Source: Cephalotus follicularis
Lineage: Eukaryota; Streptophyta; Magnoliopsida; Oxalidales; Cephalotaceae
DNA length: 64,000 nucleotides
NCBI GenBank assembly: GCA_001972305.1
Contig: BDDD01002052.1
Span: 62,001-126,000 of the forward strand
Direction: 5' to 3'
The translations under genes were made by a program, and so were the position numbers. Positions within the stretch are counted from its first letter, which is position 1; the number at the start of each line of letters is the position of its first letter. Shown piece after piece: positions 34,353 to 45,663 of this stretch. The notes below the pieces were generated by a model. That model made no database searches and had not been told where the DNA came from. It worked only from the letters and a program-made list of their open reading frames with translations.

Positions 34353-34880
34353 AAAAAGGATTGTCGTGTTACTGTTGCTGTTGTCTCTGCTGATAACCCA
34401 CAAGGTGCGAGTACATCAGGTATGTTCATTATTGAACTTAATCTAGCTTTGAATAGTAGTTCTTCATGGGTAATAGATACTGGATGTGGAACTAATCTTT
34501 GCAATTCATTGTAGGGACTAAGAAAAGTTAGAAAACTTGGAGTTGGAGACCTGGACTTGAGGCTTGGTCATGGATCTAGGATCGTTGCTCAAGCTGTTGG
34601 AATTTGTGATGTGAATTTATGTAATGGTTATGTATTGACATTGGATCCTTGTTATTTTGTTATGAATATTGTAAGGAATATTATAAGTGTTTCTCACTTA
34701 TGTGGTATGGGCTTAGAGCTTAAATTCCAAGACATTGGATGTTATATATATTCAAACAATGTCTATGTTGGTAATGGTCTTATCAACAATGGATTATATG
34801 TCTTGAATACTTCACAATCGAATATCTTGTCCATTGACGGAAGTAATAATAAGAAAAGACAAAGAGAAACTGAGCTAAAT
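34353..34880 (+). pseudogene. Protease of element D
   Basis: In frame with the gag end the text reads NSSSSWVIDTGCGTNLCNSL, with the catalytic Asp-Thr-Gly at 34476-34484, then a stop (TAG, about 34515). The rest of the domain (GDLDLRLGHGSRIVAQAVG, NIVRNIISVSHLCGMGLELK) is open from 34557. The active-site triplet is intact but the chain is interrupted. It would process the polyprotein. Confidence 0.8.
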
Positions 34881-35720
34881 AAAACCTATACTTGGCATTG
34901 TAGACTTGGTCATCTTAGTGATGCTAGCCTATCACAGTTGGTTAAGGATGATCTCCTTGATATCAAGACTTAGAGTCTTATCCAACTTGTGAATCCTGTT
35001 TACTGGGAAAGATGACCAAATCACCCTTCTCTGGTCAAGGAGAAAAGGGCTATGGACTTACTAGGCTTAGTCCACAGTGATGTATGGGGTCCTATGTCAA
35101 TTAGTGCACGAGGTGGTTATTTCTACTTTATAACTTTTACTTATGATTTATCTAGGTATGGTTATGTGTATCTGATGAAACACAAGTCAGAATCCTTTGA
35201 GAAATTTAAGGAGTTCATACTTGAAGTAGAATAACAGACAGGTAAATCGGTTAAAGTACTTCGGTCAGACCAAGGTGGCGAATACTTGTCCGCTGAATTC
35301 CTAGGTTATCTTAGAGATAACGGAATTCTAACTTAGTGGACTCCTCCTGGAACACCACATCATAATGGTGTATCCGAAAGGAGGAATCAGACTTTCTTAG
35401 ACATGGTTCGATTGATGATGTCTTTTACTGACTTTCCTACCTATCTCTGTGGTTATGCCCTAGATACAGCTGCTTATATCTTGAATCAGATTCCTTCAAC
35501 ATCTATGCCTTCTACTCCATACCAGGTATGGTCAGGGAGGAAACCCAGCCTAAGCCATTTGAAGGTTTGGGGCTGTCTGGCTTATGTCAAGAGGCTTGAC
35601 TCAGATAAGCTGGAAGCACAGTTGGACCGTTACAGGTTTGTGGGGTATCCTAAAAAAACTAAAGGATACTATTTCTACCACCCTAGCGAACCAAAGATAT
35701 TTTTTTCGTGAAATGCTGTG
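34881..35720 (+). pseudogene. Integrase of element D
   Basis: GAG-pre-integrase and zinc-binding part: TYTWHCRLGHLSDASLSQLV (His-His), with the Cys pair (CESC) reached only after a frame change near 34970. The catalytic core includes MDLLGLVHSDVWGPM (Asp), VLRSDQGGEYLSAEF (Asp) and GTPHHNGVSERRNQ (Glu). Stops: TAA at 35232-35234 (Gln expected) and TAG at about 35335. The C-terminal part 35403-35711 is open (PYQVWSGRKPSLSHLKVWGC, YRFVGYPKKTKGYYFYHP). All three catalytic residues are readable but not in one chain. It would insert the element DNA. Confidence 0.85.
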
Positions 35721-36950
35721 TTCCTAAGGAAGGAATATCTTCTTGAAGGAAACAGTGGGAGTAAGGTGGAACTCAAGGAGTTGCCACAGGTAGAAACCAC
35801 ACAGGAGATGGAGGCGTTGGATGTTAGACCTTCAACAGACACAACTGAGATTGGATCTCAGGCTGAGAATGGTTCTTAGTTCGGCAAACCTCCTTTGAGG
35901 AGATCAGGCAGAATCCCATTAGCACCTGGGAGGTATGGTTTCCTCATTGATGGTACTGATGAGATAAACGTCACTGAAGATGACGAGCCTGTCAGCTATC
36001 TAGAGGCAGTACAAGGCACTGAATCTGAAGCATTGCTAGGAGCCATGAAATCCGAAATGGATTCCATGTACTCCAACCAACTTTGGAATTTGGTTGAAGC
36101 ACCTGAAGGCATAGTGCCTATTGATTGCAAATGGATCTTCATGAAGAAGATGAGTGCAGATGGAAAAATCGAGACTTATAAAGCTCGATTAGTGGAGAAA
36201 GGGTATAGGCAATGACATGTAGTCGACTATACTGAAACTTTCTCACTTGTTGCCATGCTTAAATCCATTAGGATCTGGCTTGCTATTGCCGCTCATTATG
36301 ATTATGAGATATGGCAAATGGATTTGAAGACGAAATTCTTAAATGGGCGTCTTGAAGAGGATATTTATATGTCCCAACATGAGGGATTTACATCTTCCGA
36401 GTACCCGCACATGGTGTGCAAGCTCAAACGGTCCATTTATGGACTAAAGCAAGCATCTCGTAGCTGGAATCCATATTTTGATGAAGCAGTCAAAGCTTTT
36501 GACTTGTGTTTATTGAAAGCAAGTGTGACCTAATATCACTTTCTTAGTGCTATATGTAGATGGCATCCTACTCATTGGGAATGATGTAGGGATGTTACAG
36601 CCTGCAAAGATATGGCCGACTAAGAATTTTTCCACAAAAGATTTGGGAGAAGCCACCTATATAATAGGTATTAGGATCTTCAGGGATAGATCCAATTGGT
36701 TGCTTGGGCTTTCCCAAAGCCAGTACATCAGCAAGGTGCTGAAGAGGTTTAGCATGGAGAATTCCAAGAGAGGCCTATTGCCAATAGACGAAGGAATTCA
36801 TCTTTCTCGAAAGATGTCTCCTCAGACATCTGAAGAGAGAGCACGCATGAGTCGGATACCTTATGCTTCAGTAGTAGGGTCGATCATGTATCCCATGTTA
36901 TGTACTACGCTTGATGTCGCACTTGCCCTGGGTATGGCAAGTCGTTTTCA
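35721..36950 (+). pseudogene. Reverse transcriptase of element D
   Basis: The linker (RRSGRIPLAPGRYGFLIDGT) leads to RT: MKSEMDSMYSNQLWNLVEAP, CKWIFMKKMSADGKIETYKA, a stop at about 36213, IWQMDLKTKFLNGRLEEDIY and KRSIYGLKQASRSW. After a frame change near 36540 comes the active-site box YVDGILLIGNDVGML (36553 onward). The normal box is YVDD. The second Asp is Gly (GGC, 36562-36564), which should abolish polymerase activity. Then LGEATYIIGIRIFRD, LGLSQSQYISKVLKRFSM and IPYASVVGSIMYPMLCT follow. It would make the DNA copy. Confidence 0.88.
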
Positions 36951-37555
36951 GTCTGATCCCGGTGAGAAGCACTGGGAAGGAGTCAAGGGAATCCTGAAGT
37001 ACCTTAGGAGGACTCATGATATGTTCTTGATCTATGGAACAAATAGTGAGCTGAAATTGGAGGGCTTTACAGACTCCAGTTTTGATAGTGATCCGTATGA
37101 TCACAAATCTCTCTCTGGGTACGTTTTTGTACTTAATGGTGGAGCTGTGAGCTGGCGCAGTTCAAAGCAAGGGACTATTGCAGATTCTACCACAGAAGCC
37201 GAGTACATAGCAGCCTCAGATGCCGCCAAGGAGGGTGTATGGGTGCGCAAGTTTATTACTGAACTAGGAGTTGTTCCTTCCATTATTAATCCAGTTGTAA
37301 TATACTGTGATAATAATGGGGCTGTAACACAAGCTAGGGAACCGCAGTCTCACCAACGATCCAAACAAATCTAGCGGCGCTATCATTTGATCCGTGAGAT
37401 TATTGGTAGGGGAGATATACATCCAGAGAGGGTCTCCTCAGAGGAGAACACAACAGATCCACTGACCAAGGCAATGGGCACCAAGGCTCAGGAGCATCAT
37501 CGTGGGATGATGGGTCTAGGCTATAGGAGTTCATGGCTTGAGGATCAAGTGGGAG
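36951..37555 (+). pseudogene. RNase H of element D
   Basis: Continues in frame from RT to TAG 37372-37374. It shows LKYLRRTHDMFLIYGTNSEL, EGFTDSSFDSDPYDHKSLSG (first Asp), GAVSWRSSKQGTIADSTTEA then EYIAASDAAKEGVW (catalytic Glu) and IYCDNNGAVTQA (Asp). After the stop, RRYHLIREIIGRGDIHPERV then SSEENTTDPLTKAMGTKAQE completes the usual copia C-terminus next to the polypurine tract. The domain is the best preserved part of the element. Confidence 0.88.
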
Positions 37556-37557
37556 AT
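37541..37557 (+). other. Polypurine tract of element D
   Basis: AGGATCAAGTGGGAGAT ends where the 3' LTR begins (TGTTAGATATAG). Confidence 0.9.
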
Positions 37558-39764
37558 TGTTAGATATAGTGACCCGACGAGCTATTAGATGGGTTGTCAT
37601 ATTATATCTTATATTGTATGAAACAATCTTATTCCTTGTATACATGATGTGTGCTAATTTTGTTATGGCTATATCACTTGTGTTTTATCACTTAATTGAA
37701 GTAGTTTATTATTTACCTGCTTACACTTGTGAAACCCTGACATAAGGTTGGATGCCTAGCTTGGAGGCTGTGATATTGGTTACCTTATTCCTTATGTCGA
37801 ATTAGTTCCACGTCATAGGTTCACTTTGTGGGCATTAGTGAACCGAATAGACTTGCACTTATGTTGCCTGCTCATGGAATTGGAGGATGGATTCTCTCAC
37901 TACCATATGTGTTGGACACTCGAGAAAATACGGGGTGCGCGCTGGGAGTGTGTACACTGAATAGGACCCGCGTAGGAGACACTGTTTGGATAGTCGCTAT
38001 TCTCGTGTCAGTAGTGGCTCCCACTTGTTGCGATTGTGTATAAGTGACGATCACTTATCGAGTTCTCAAACTCTTATGATCCTTAGACCTGAGCGACTAC
38101 TCTGTATTGTATGGAGACGGTTATGCTTTGATCTCCACCTTACCCAGTCCTTGCGCAGGGCTGGCAATTGGGTGGTATTTGGGTATGATCGAATCTATAC
38201 GAGTATAAGTGAGGTGCAATATGGGATTGTCACACTTGAGCGAAGGTGATCGGTTCTATTATGATCTTATTATACTTTTGACTTATGAAATCCTTGGCCA
38301 AGGTTAAGGTAGAATGGAAATTAGATTTCCGGAGAGTTTACCAAAGGTACTAGTAATGATCAGATATTTTATCCGTTGAGGTATTATCTAGGGTTGACAC
38401 ATATCCTTACCCTAGACCCCAATCGGGGCCAAGCATGACAAGGGATTATAGTACACGTGAACTGACGACTTAGAAAATCTAGGGTTAATGAGGTGTGTGA
38501 TAGATTATGGAAAAATTAATTAGATTAATTTTTCCATCTGAATAATATTAGATATTATTTCGAGAGCATTGAAATTTGGATTAGGATCATTTAGAATGGC
38601 TAAACTGAACCCTGGGGGTGTTTTGGTCATTTATGAACACCTCCGATTTTAACCAAAATTTTATAGGGTCCCTGCCCAACAATGATTAGTACATAAATAT
38701 GTTAGACATATTAAGCCTTGGTGAAAATTTATAAAATCAAATATCGGTTATGTGTATCTTGCATTTTGTGGAAACACATTTATTTGATCTTACTTAATCA
38801 ATATTAGAAGGGATAAAATGAGTTAGACTCATTTAAGAGTTAGACTCTATTTGCCTAACCAGCCTGTTTATGTATCGACGCCTTCTAGGAAAGTGTCAAC
38901 GCGTAACATTAGACAAAGCATTGACGTCTTCTAGGAAAGCGGCGACGCCTAACACTTGAAACGTATAGTGTTATTACATGTAAGCGTCGACGCTTAGTGC
39001 GTGACGTGGGTTCCCTGGGTGGACAAAAATCATGCACACGTTTTTCTCTCTCCCACTACCTCCCACTACCGATGGTTTACTCCCTTCTCTGCATGATGGG
39101 GGACATGATTAAATCATGGTTCCATGAATCCTAAATGATAGGAACATGATCAATATGTGGAGGGGAGGATGAGCTTTAGAGTAAGAGAGAAATGAGGCTG
39201 GTATAAGGCTTTCAAGGGAGAGCATTTTCCAGTGTGCTTTTGGTGGGAAAAACAGGAAGGGGGTTCTCTGGTTCTCTTCGCATTCCTTATGTGATTATAC
39301 ACCAAGCATTGTAGCTTATCTAGGGTTGATTGACATTGACAACCTTTGTGAACACCAATGCACTCTTTGTGAGTTTTGTGAACAAGAGAGAGTGAAGAAC
39401 AGAGGCTGGTTTTATTGTGTTCTTGCTGGTCGGGTGTAGTTGCTGAACCAGAGATTTTGGAATCGTTTGAGGGAGTCTTCGCAATCTTGTTGCGGTAAAG
39501 ACGAAGGAGCCATCACCGTAGGTATATCTCCTTGTTTCCCTCTCTAGTTGCCATGTTTGTGTGTCACCATTACCTTCTATGGTGACACCAATTCAACTCT
39601 TTTGTTGATGTGGTGATCCACGTGGCCTGTGGTCAAGTCATAATGGACTGTTTTTGCTTTATTGGGTGTTCTTCGGCTGCTATTTATGCTCTAATGGTTT
39701 TGTTCTACACCATTTGCACCTAAGTCCATTTATGTCATAGGAATTGTTTAATCCGATTCAAACA
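37558..39764 (+). repeat. 3' LTR of element D
   Basis: 2207 bp, ending TTCAAACA, followed by TSD GAAAC. Motif cluster at 38874-38997, with one more motif lost by a short deletion than in the 5' copy (only one GCGTCGACGCTT near 38987). Confidence 0.93.
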
Positions 39765-40638
39765 GAAACCCCGTTTCCAGTCTGCCTATACCTGATCATG
39801 GTTTTAGAATCTCAACAGACATAAATAATATAGAGTCGATCACCCTTCATACGGGTGTGACGATCCCTTATTACAAACTCGCCCATACATCCCAGTGAAG
39901 CTCCCACAAGGCCCAAAGACAACCCTTTTGCCAGCACATGGCTAGTGTTGGAGAAGGCAGAAATCAAAGCCAAGCAGTTACAACACAATGCATGCCAGCC
40001 GCTCAGGTCTAATGATACAACGTAGCTCCACGAATGGTCTACTAGTCACCATAGACTATACACTACCGAGACTATAGGAATCATATTGACATAGGTATGA
40101 CTTTCCAAATAGGTTTCCTATGGTGGGTCTGTTCAGTCTCATGCTCCTTAGCACAAACCCCGCATTATGCTTTAGGATAAATCCAAATGGTAACGAGATA
40201 ATCCATCCTCCACTAAACCCGGGAGCAAGCATAATACAGCAAGTCTTTACGGTTCAACAATTGCCCAAAGAAAGTGAATCTATGACTTGGAACATTCTGT
40301 CAGAAGGGATTAAGGATCTCATTCTCATAACCACTAAGGCATGAGATGCAACCCCTCGAACGACAGGGCACTATATGTGTACTCGGATGACATGGTGATC
40401 ACCCGATCCATTTAATATGGTTTGGGATATACACATAGCGGGTTGTGATTATTGATTGAATATGCACTATTAAACACAAAAAAGGAATTCAGATTGTATA
40501 AATAGATAGTGTAATATCTACACAGGCAGCCGCCCCGCGGCTTAACGAGATATCTCCAATTAAGGAGCGCATCTCATGCATACATATATATTTTTGCAGA
40601 GACAACTTGTGGCATGCAGGGACACCCCTACTCTAACA
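39765..40638 (-). repeat. 5' LTR of element A, second part (after element D)
   Basis: Starts with the duplicated GAAAC (39765-39769) and matches 10004-10877 of the other LTR. It ends CTCTAACA, followed by the target duplication ATATG in the satellite. Confidence 0.9.
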
Positions 40639-42095
40639 ATATGCCCCTTCGTTAAGTCAAACAAATAAACCGTGGCACATATAACTTATTTGGCCTGCTA
40701 GAGACCTAACAACTCATCTTTGGTGTCTAGAAAGTCAATTTAAGCCTTTATCCAGTCAAACACTTCACCTTGGTACATAAGAAGGTCATTTAGCCTTCTG
40801 GAAGCCATGGCCTTATTTTGGGCACTTAGGAAGGCAATTTAAACATTTCTTCAGTCACACTATATTCCAAGGCATATGAGAAGGGCACTTATCCTCCCGA
40901 ATGCCATGAGCCTCATGTTTGACACTTAGGATGGAAATTTTAGCATTCCTTAACTCAAAAACTTCACCTTTGGCCATATGAAGGTCATTTGGCCTCCTAG
41001 AAGCCAAGGTCTTTATGTTTTGCACTTAGGAAGGTAATATGCGTCTGCGTTAAGTCAAACACATAAACCGTCGCACATATAAGTGATTTTGGCCTGCTAG
41101 AGACCAAAGGACTCATCTTTGGTGTCTAGAAAGTCAATTTAAGCCTTCATCCAGTCAAACACTTCACCCTTGGCACACAAGAAGTTCATTTAGCCTTCGG
41201 GAAGCCATGGCCTCTTCTTTGGTACTTAGGAAGGCAATTTAAGTATTTCTTAAGTCAAACTCTTTACCAAGGCACATAAGAAGGGCATTTGACCCGTCGG
41301 AAGCCAAGAGCCCCCTGTCTGACATTTAGGATGGAAATTTGACCATTCCTTAACTCAAACACTTCACCCTTGTCACATATGAAGGACATTTGGCCTTCCA
41401 AGAGCTAAGGTCCTTATTTTTCACTTAGGAAGGTAGTATGCATCTGCGTTAAGTCTAACACTTAAACCGTGGCACATATAGGTGATTTGGCCTGCTAGAG
41501 GCCAAAGGATTCATGTTTAGTGTATAGAAAGTCAATTTAAGCCTTTATTCAGTCAAACACTGCACCATTGGAACATACGAAGGTCATTTAGCCTTCTGGA
41601 AGCCATGGCCTCAGTTTTGGAACTTAAGAAGGCCATTTTGATATTTCTTAGGTCAAACTCTCTATCAAGGCATATAAGAAGGGCATTTGGCCTCCCAAAA
41701 GCTAAGAGCCTCATGTTTGGCACTAGGGATGGCATTTTGAGCATTTACTAGCTCAAACACTTCACCCTTGGCACATATGAAGGTTATTTGGCCTTCCAGG
41801 AGGTAAGATCCTTCTGTCTTGCACTTTAGAATGTAATATGTGCCTGCGTTAAGTCAAACACTTCAACCGTGGCACATATAAGTGGTTTGGCATGCTAGAG
41901 GCCAAAGGATTGATTTTTGGAGTCTAGAAAGTCAATTTAAGCCTTTATTCAGTGAAACACTTCACCATTGTCACTTAAGAAGGTCATTTAGCCTTCTGGA
42001 AGCCATGGCCTCATTTTTGGCACCTAGGAAGGCAATTTTAGCATTTCTTAAGTCAAACTCTCTATCAAGGCATATAAGAAGGGCATTTGGCCTCC
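40639..42095. repeat. 400-bp satellite array, block 2 (about 3.6 monomers)
   Basis: Resumes in S4 exactly where block 1 stopped, after the ATATG duplication, and runs to the start of S3 (GGGCATTTGGCCTCCTG), where insert E begins. Confidence 0.97.
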
Positions 42096-42419
42096 TGCTC
42101 GCGTAAAAAAATTATTTTAAAATTTATAGCCCTAAGTGCAGGGATCATTCAGTAACGGGTCGAGCACAGGGAAACGTTAAACTAGTTATAATTTATTCAA
42201 CCTAGGCGAAGTATATGTAACGCCCGATATTTTAGCAGAATGTAATATTTTAGTTTTATTGGAATCTTATTATTGAATTAATGAGAATGGCATAAATTTT
42301 GACTTAGATGATGCTTTCCAAATTTTGAAAGGTTAGATTTTGGAAGATGGGATGATTGGAATGTTAAAGAAATTCTGAAAGATGCAATTAGAGGCAAAAA
42401 GGTGCAATTTTGGGCTAAA

Positions 42420-42573
42420 CGCGTCGAGGTCTTTGCAAAGACGTCGACGCCTATGGGAACAAAGGGCGCACGTAAATGCATGAACATGCACGTCAATATA
42501 GATGAAGGCATCGACGCCCTTGTATGAAAAGGGAAAAGACATCGACTTCTAAAGAATACATCGATGTCTTTGA
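42420..42573. repeat. TCGA-motif cluster 1 in solo LTR F
   Basis: GCGTCGAGGTC, ACGTCGACGCC, GCATCGACGCC, ACATCGACTTC and ACATCGATGTC, with TTTGCAAAGAC-like and AAAGACATCG flanks. Confidence 0.75.
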
Positions 42574-43346
42574 GAAGAATATCAGTCACATTATGCATTG
42601 ACAGAATAACGTGCAAGGGGAAATGATTTAGGATCTTTGCAGGCGCCTTGGGGCACCGAAATACAATGTGTTGTGCATGCTATAACGTTACCAGGCATGC
42701 ACCAAAATGTTTCCTTAGCCTTGACATGCAAGGAGATGAATCGCCATAACCTGCAACCTGCAGAAAATAAAAGGGAAAGGAACAAAAACCAAAAGGGAGA
42801 GAAGAACACGGGTGTGAGTGCATGTGATCTAGGGGAGAAGGAAAGGGTTTCTACAAGCATAAAATGGCTATTCCTCCCTTCCTTTCTCAGCTAAACACTT
42901 TGAGAAAGAAAATGAAAGAGGCCTGAGAGTTGAAAGGAAAAAAAGAGGGAGAAAGAAAGACGAATACCACCATTGTTGAACAAGTGGAGCTTGGGCACTC
43001 GGAGCTGATAGCTTGCAGTAACGGGACAACCTTGAAGCTGTTGTGACCGGTTCGTGGAACACAAAGAGGTGGACTTACAAGGTTTCTAACTCGAAACCAG
43101 AGGTAGGGGATGTATATGTACATATTTGAGTTCAAAGCTAAAGTTTTGACATGAATAAAATGCATGAATTGCATGCCTGTTTGGAGTTGATTTGGATAAT
43201 TTGGTTGATAATATGAACACCTGGTTGTGTAGACTATGTATGCATGTTGATTTCTGGGTGAATCCCATGCTTGATTGCATGTATATTAGGGTCGAGTACC
43301 CCTGTTTTGTGGATGGAACGAAAGAGACAGTGTTCTGGGCTCTTAA

Positions 43347-43622
43347 ACGTCGATGCTCTTGTGGTAAGCATCGATGTCTTTATGCGATGAGGTAGTTGCG
43401 CATTAGGTCTTGCACATAACCCGAGGACGTGTTAAGGTTCCTACCTTAAACATCGATGCGTTGTGATAAACATCGACTCCCAAGGGTTTTGGCTTGTAGG
43501 CATCGACGCCTACAGAGAAAACGTCGACGCGATTTGTACTGTTGCAAGCACTGACCTTGAAGATAAACCTTGATGCTTTTGGGGCAATGAACATCGACGA
43601 GTTGAGGAAAGGCATCGACGTC
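43347..43622. repeat. TCGA-motif cluster 2 in solo LTR F
   Basis: ACGTCGATGCTC, GCATCGATGTC, ACATCGATGCG, ACATCGACTCC, GCATCGACGCC, ACGTCGACGCG, ACATCGACGAG and GCATCGACGTC, mostly 20-40 bp apart. Confidence 0.8.
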
Positions 43623-43843
43623 TTTCCTCCTGGTTTGTATGGTTTGACCCAATTTGGACCCGTTGACTCCGGAACGATTCTAGAAATGTCTCTAGGCATG
43701 TTTGAGCATATGGCTGTATTGCATACTACTGTAAATTGATTTGTTATGATATCGCATGATTTCTTAAATGATTTTTGATTTGAGAAATGTGTATATGATG
43801 TTGCGTGGAAATATATATTTTTCAAAAAAAAAAAAGATTGTAA

Positions 43844-44163
43844 AAATGATTTCAAATGATTGAAATTATGTATACGAAAATAAGTATTTTGGAAGGATTA
43901 AATGCTGTGCAAAAAGACTAGTTATACATTTTGAATAAATGTCATATTGTCAAGTACTTTATACATAATAATTTACTTGAAAATGGATTGTGATGGAAAT
44001 TCCAAATGATTTCAAACAATTGAAATTATGTGTACGAAAATAAGTATTTTTGAAGGATTAAATGATGTGCAAAAAGACTAGTTACACATTTGGAATAAAT
44101 GTAATTTTGTCAAGTACTTTATACATAATAATTTACTTGAAAATGGATTGTGATGGAAATTCC
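43844..44163. repeat. 160-bp tandem duplication in solo LTR F
   Basis: Two units, 43844-44003 and 44004-44163. TGAAATTATG occurs at 43861 and 44021, and GGAAATTCC ends both. About ten differences between the units by eye. Confidence 0.9.
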
Positions 44164-44167
44164 TTAG

Positions 44168-44385
44168 GTTACTAATCATGGTGTGTAAGGTAACTGGGGG
44201 TTTCACAATTGTTGCTACTAATCACCGTGTGTAAATTAGTTGGGGTTTCTCTTAGTGACTATAAATCACGGTGTGTAAATAGTTGAGACTCCCTTATGAA
44301 TGATTACTAATCACTGTGTGTAATGTAATTGGGTCACCAATCACATGTGTGTAATGTGACCGGGTGCTAATCACAGTGTGTACGC
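44168..44385. repeat. Minisatellite with ATCAC-GTGTGTAA core in solo LTR F
   Basis: Six copies of CTAATCACGGTGTGTAA or near variants at about 44170, 44217, 44262, 44306, 44334 and 44367, first 45-47 bp apart and then about 30 bp apart. Each has a CAC-n-GTG dyad at its centre. Confidence 0.8.
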
Positions 44386-44586
44386 ATCCATCTGGTTTGT
44401 GCTTGATGGGTCCTTAGTGACCTGAGAAAAATGGTTTGTCTGGTTGTAGACATCAGAATGGTCATGGACTGCTAAGTATGGTGAATATATAAATATATTC
44501 ATGTATATCCTGTGTTATTTATGTACTGCATCATGAATGCATTCATTTCATGTCATTCATTACTTGATCCCAAAATGTATTTATAC

Positions 44587-44611
44587 TTAGCCGGGTGAGG
44601 ATAAAGGCTAA
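44587..44611 (+). other. Conserved LTR inverted repeat TTAGCC-13 nt-GGCTAA (solo LTR F)
   Basis: The spacer GGGTGAGGATAAA differs from that of B and C, while both arms and the spacing are unchanged. Confidence 0.6.
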
Positions 44612-45663
44612 CCCCCTACTATTTCAGATTAACGGAGACAATCGGACAAGTGCGGTTAAGGCTATTTTTGCGAGCTGCTATTTGAAGGTTGCTTAAGCTA
44701 ATTTTGTGTTATGACAATCCTACCCATGTTGGAGGATGATATCTTGTACTTGTTCAAATTGGATAATTTGTATTATGGGTTTGGAATAATGCTTGGGTAT
44801 TTGATTTTTATATGTGAACTTCTCTATGGGAGATAATTATGGTTAAAATGAAGGTTAATTCATGCTCCGTTTGTGAGCAATTAACAATGATGTTTGTTTT
44901 GTTGTAACACGTAGTATGGGATGCGTGTTACGTTGTTAGTTCGACTTATATTTGAAGGCTTCCGCAACTGATATATCTGTTTTAAAAAGGTTTAAATTTA
45001 TCGTAAAATGAATAAGCCAGATTATTTTGTTAATTGCTACCACTTAAATGTCATTGTTGGAAAACGGGGTGTGACAGTATACCAAATTTGTGATAAACTA
45101 TCAAAAACTACTCCAAATTATGCACAATAAATTAAATAATAAACACAAGAAACAAAAGCATTGATGATCAAGAACACTAAATTTAAAACACCAAGAATTA
45201 AAGTATGCAATTTAAAAACTAATCAAAACAATGAATAAAAGTGAAGAAAATATATAATTAAAAAGCAGTTTTAGGGAATAGAAACTCACCGTAGATTGCA
45301 TTAAACAATTCTATTTAATTGAACGATCGTACCTTGATAACCAGCGGCAGCTAGGTCTATACAGAGTGCGACGGTGATGACAAGACATATGAGTAGTCAT
45401 GCTAGGTCTATACGAAGTACGGCAACGGCTGAATGTTTTCGTTGTGACAAACCGTATGAGTAGACTCCATTGATTGAATTAATCACCATTTATTCATCAA
45501 CTTTCAACTTCAACGACAAGATGTTTGTGGATTTTAATCAGACAGACAAAGTGTGTGCGGAGGTAGAAAAATTGAAGAACAAATCAACCCAAAGTTGTGC
45601 AAATTGGAGCTTGAAAGAGTAAAGATTGAAGAATTGACAAATTCTGGAGAAACAAAGTAAAAA

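Larger units (their letters stand above)
29551..39764 (+). mobile_element. Ty1/copia element D, full length but decayed
   Basis: 10.2 kb flanked by GAAAC (29546-29550 and 39765-39769), inserted in the LTR of element A. Order: 5' LTR, primer site, 1.7-kb leader, gag, protease, integrase, RT, RNase H, polypurine tract and 3' LTR. Integrase before RT defines Ty1/copia. The LTR pair shows about 12 differences in the first 205 bp by eye. More than ten stops or frameshifts lie in the coding region and the RT active site is mutated. LTRs of 2.2 kb are long for copia. I do not assign a named lineage with confidence. Confidence 0.93.
8327..40638 (-). mobile_element. Ty1/copia element A (minus strand), interrupted by three later elements
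   Basis: The satellite is split at ATATG, present at 8322-8326 and 40639-40643. The element begins TGTTGGAACC and ends CTCTAACA on the plus strand. Its own direction is minus: the polypurine tract lies at 10878-10892, the primer site at 27915-27926, and remnants of gag, protease, integrase, RT and RNase H run from about 26480 down to 10900. It carries solo LTR B, element C and element D. Without them it is about 10.2 kb. Leader and pol text match element D (for example GATGACGAGCCTGTCAGCTA in both), so A and D are the same copia lineage. All coding parts are strongly decayed. Confidence 0.92.
42216..45076 (+). mobile_element. Solo LTR F (Ty3, related to the LTRs of B and C)
   Basis: 2861 bp, starting TGTAACGCCCG and ending GGGGTGTGACA, flanked by GTATA (42211-42215 and 45077-45081). 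It shares with B and C the TTAGCC/GGCTAA repeat (44587-44611) and ACGTAGTATGGGATGCGTG (about 44911). No primer site or internal region. Open frames up to 150 codons inside (for example 43403-43855 minus) come from motif-rich LTR sequence and show no domain. Confidence 0.9.

Noticed and set aside
43403..43855. 150-codon minus-strand open frame with repeated VDVF/VDAF-like words
   Set aside because: The words come from the repeated ATCGATGTC motif read in one frame of solo LTR F. No start context or domain supports a protein.
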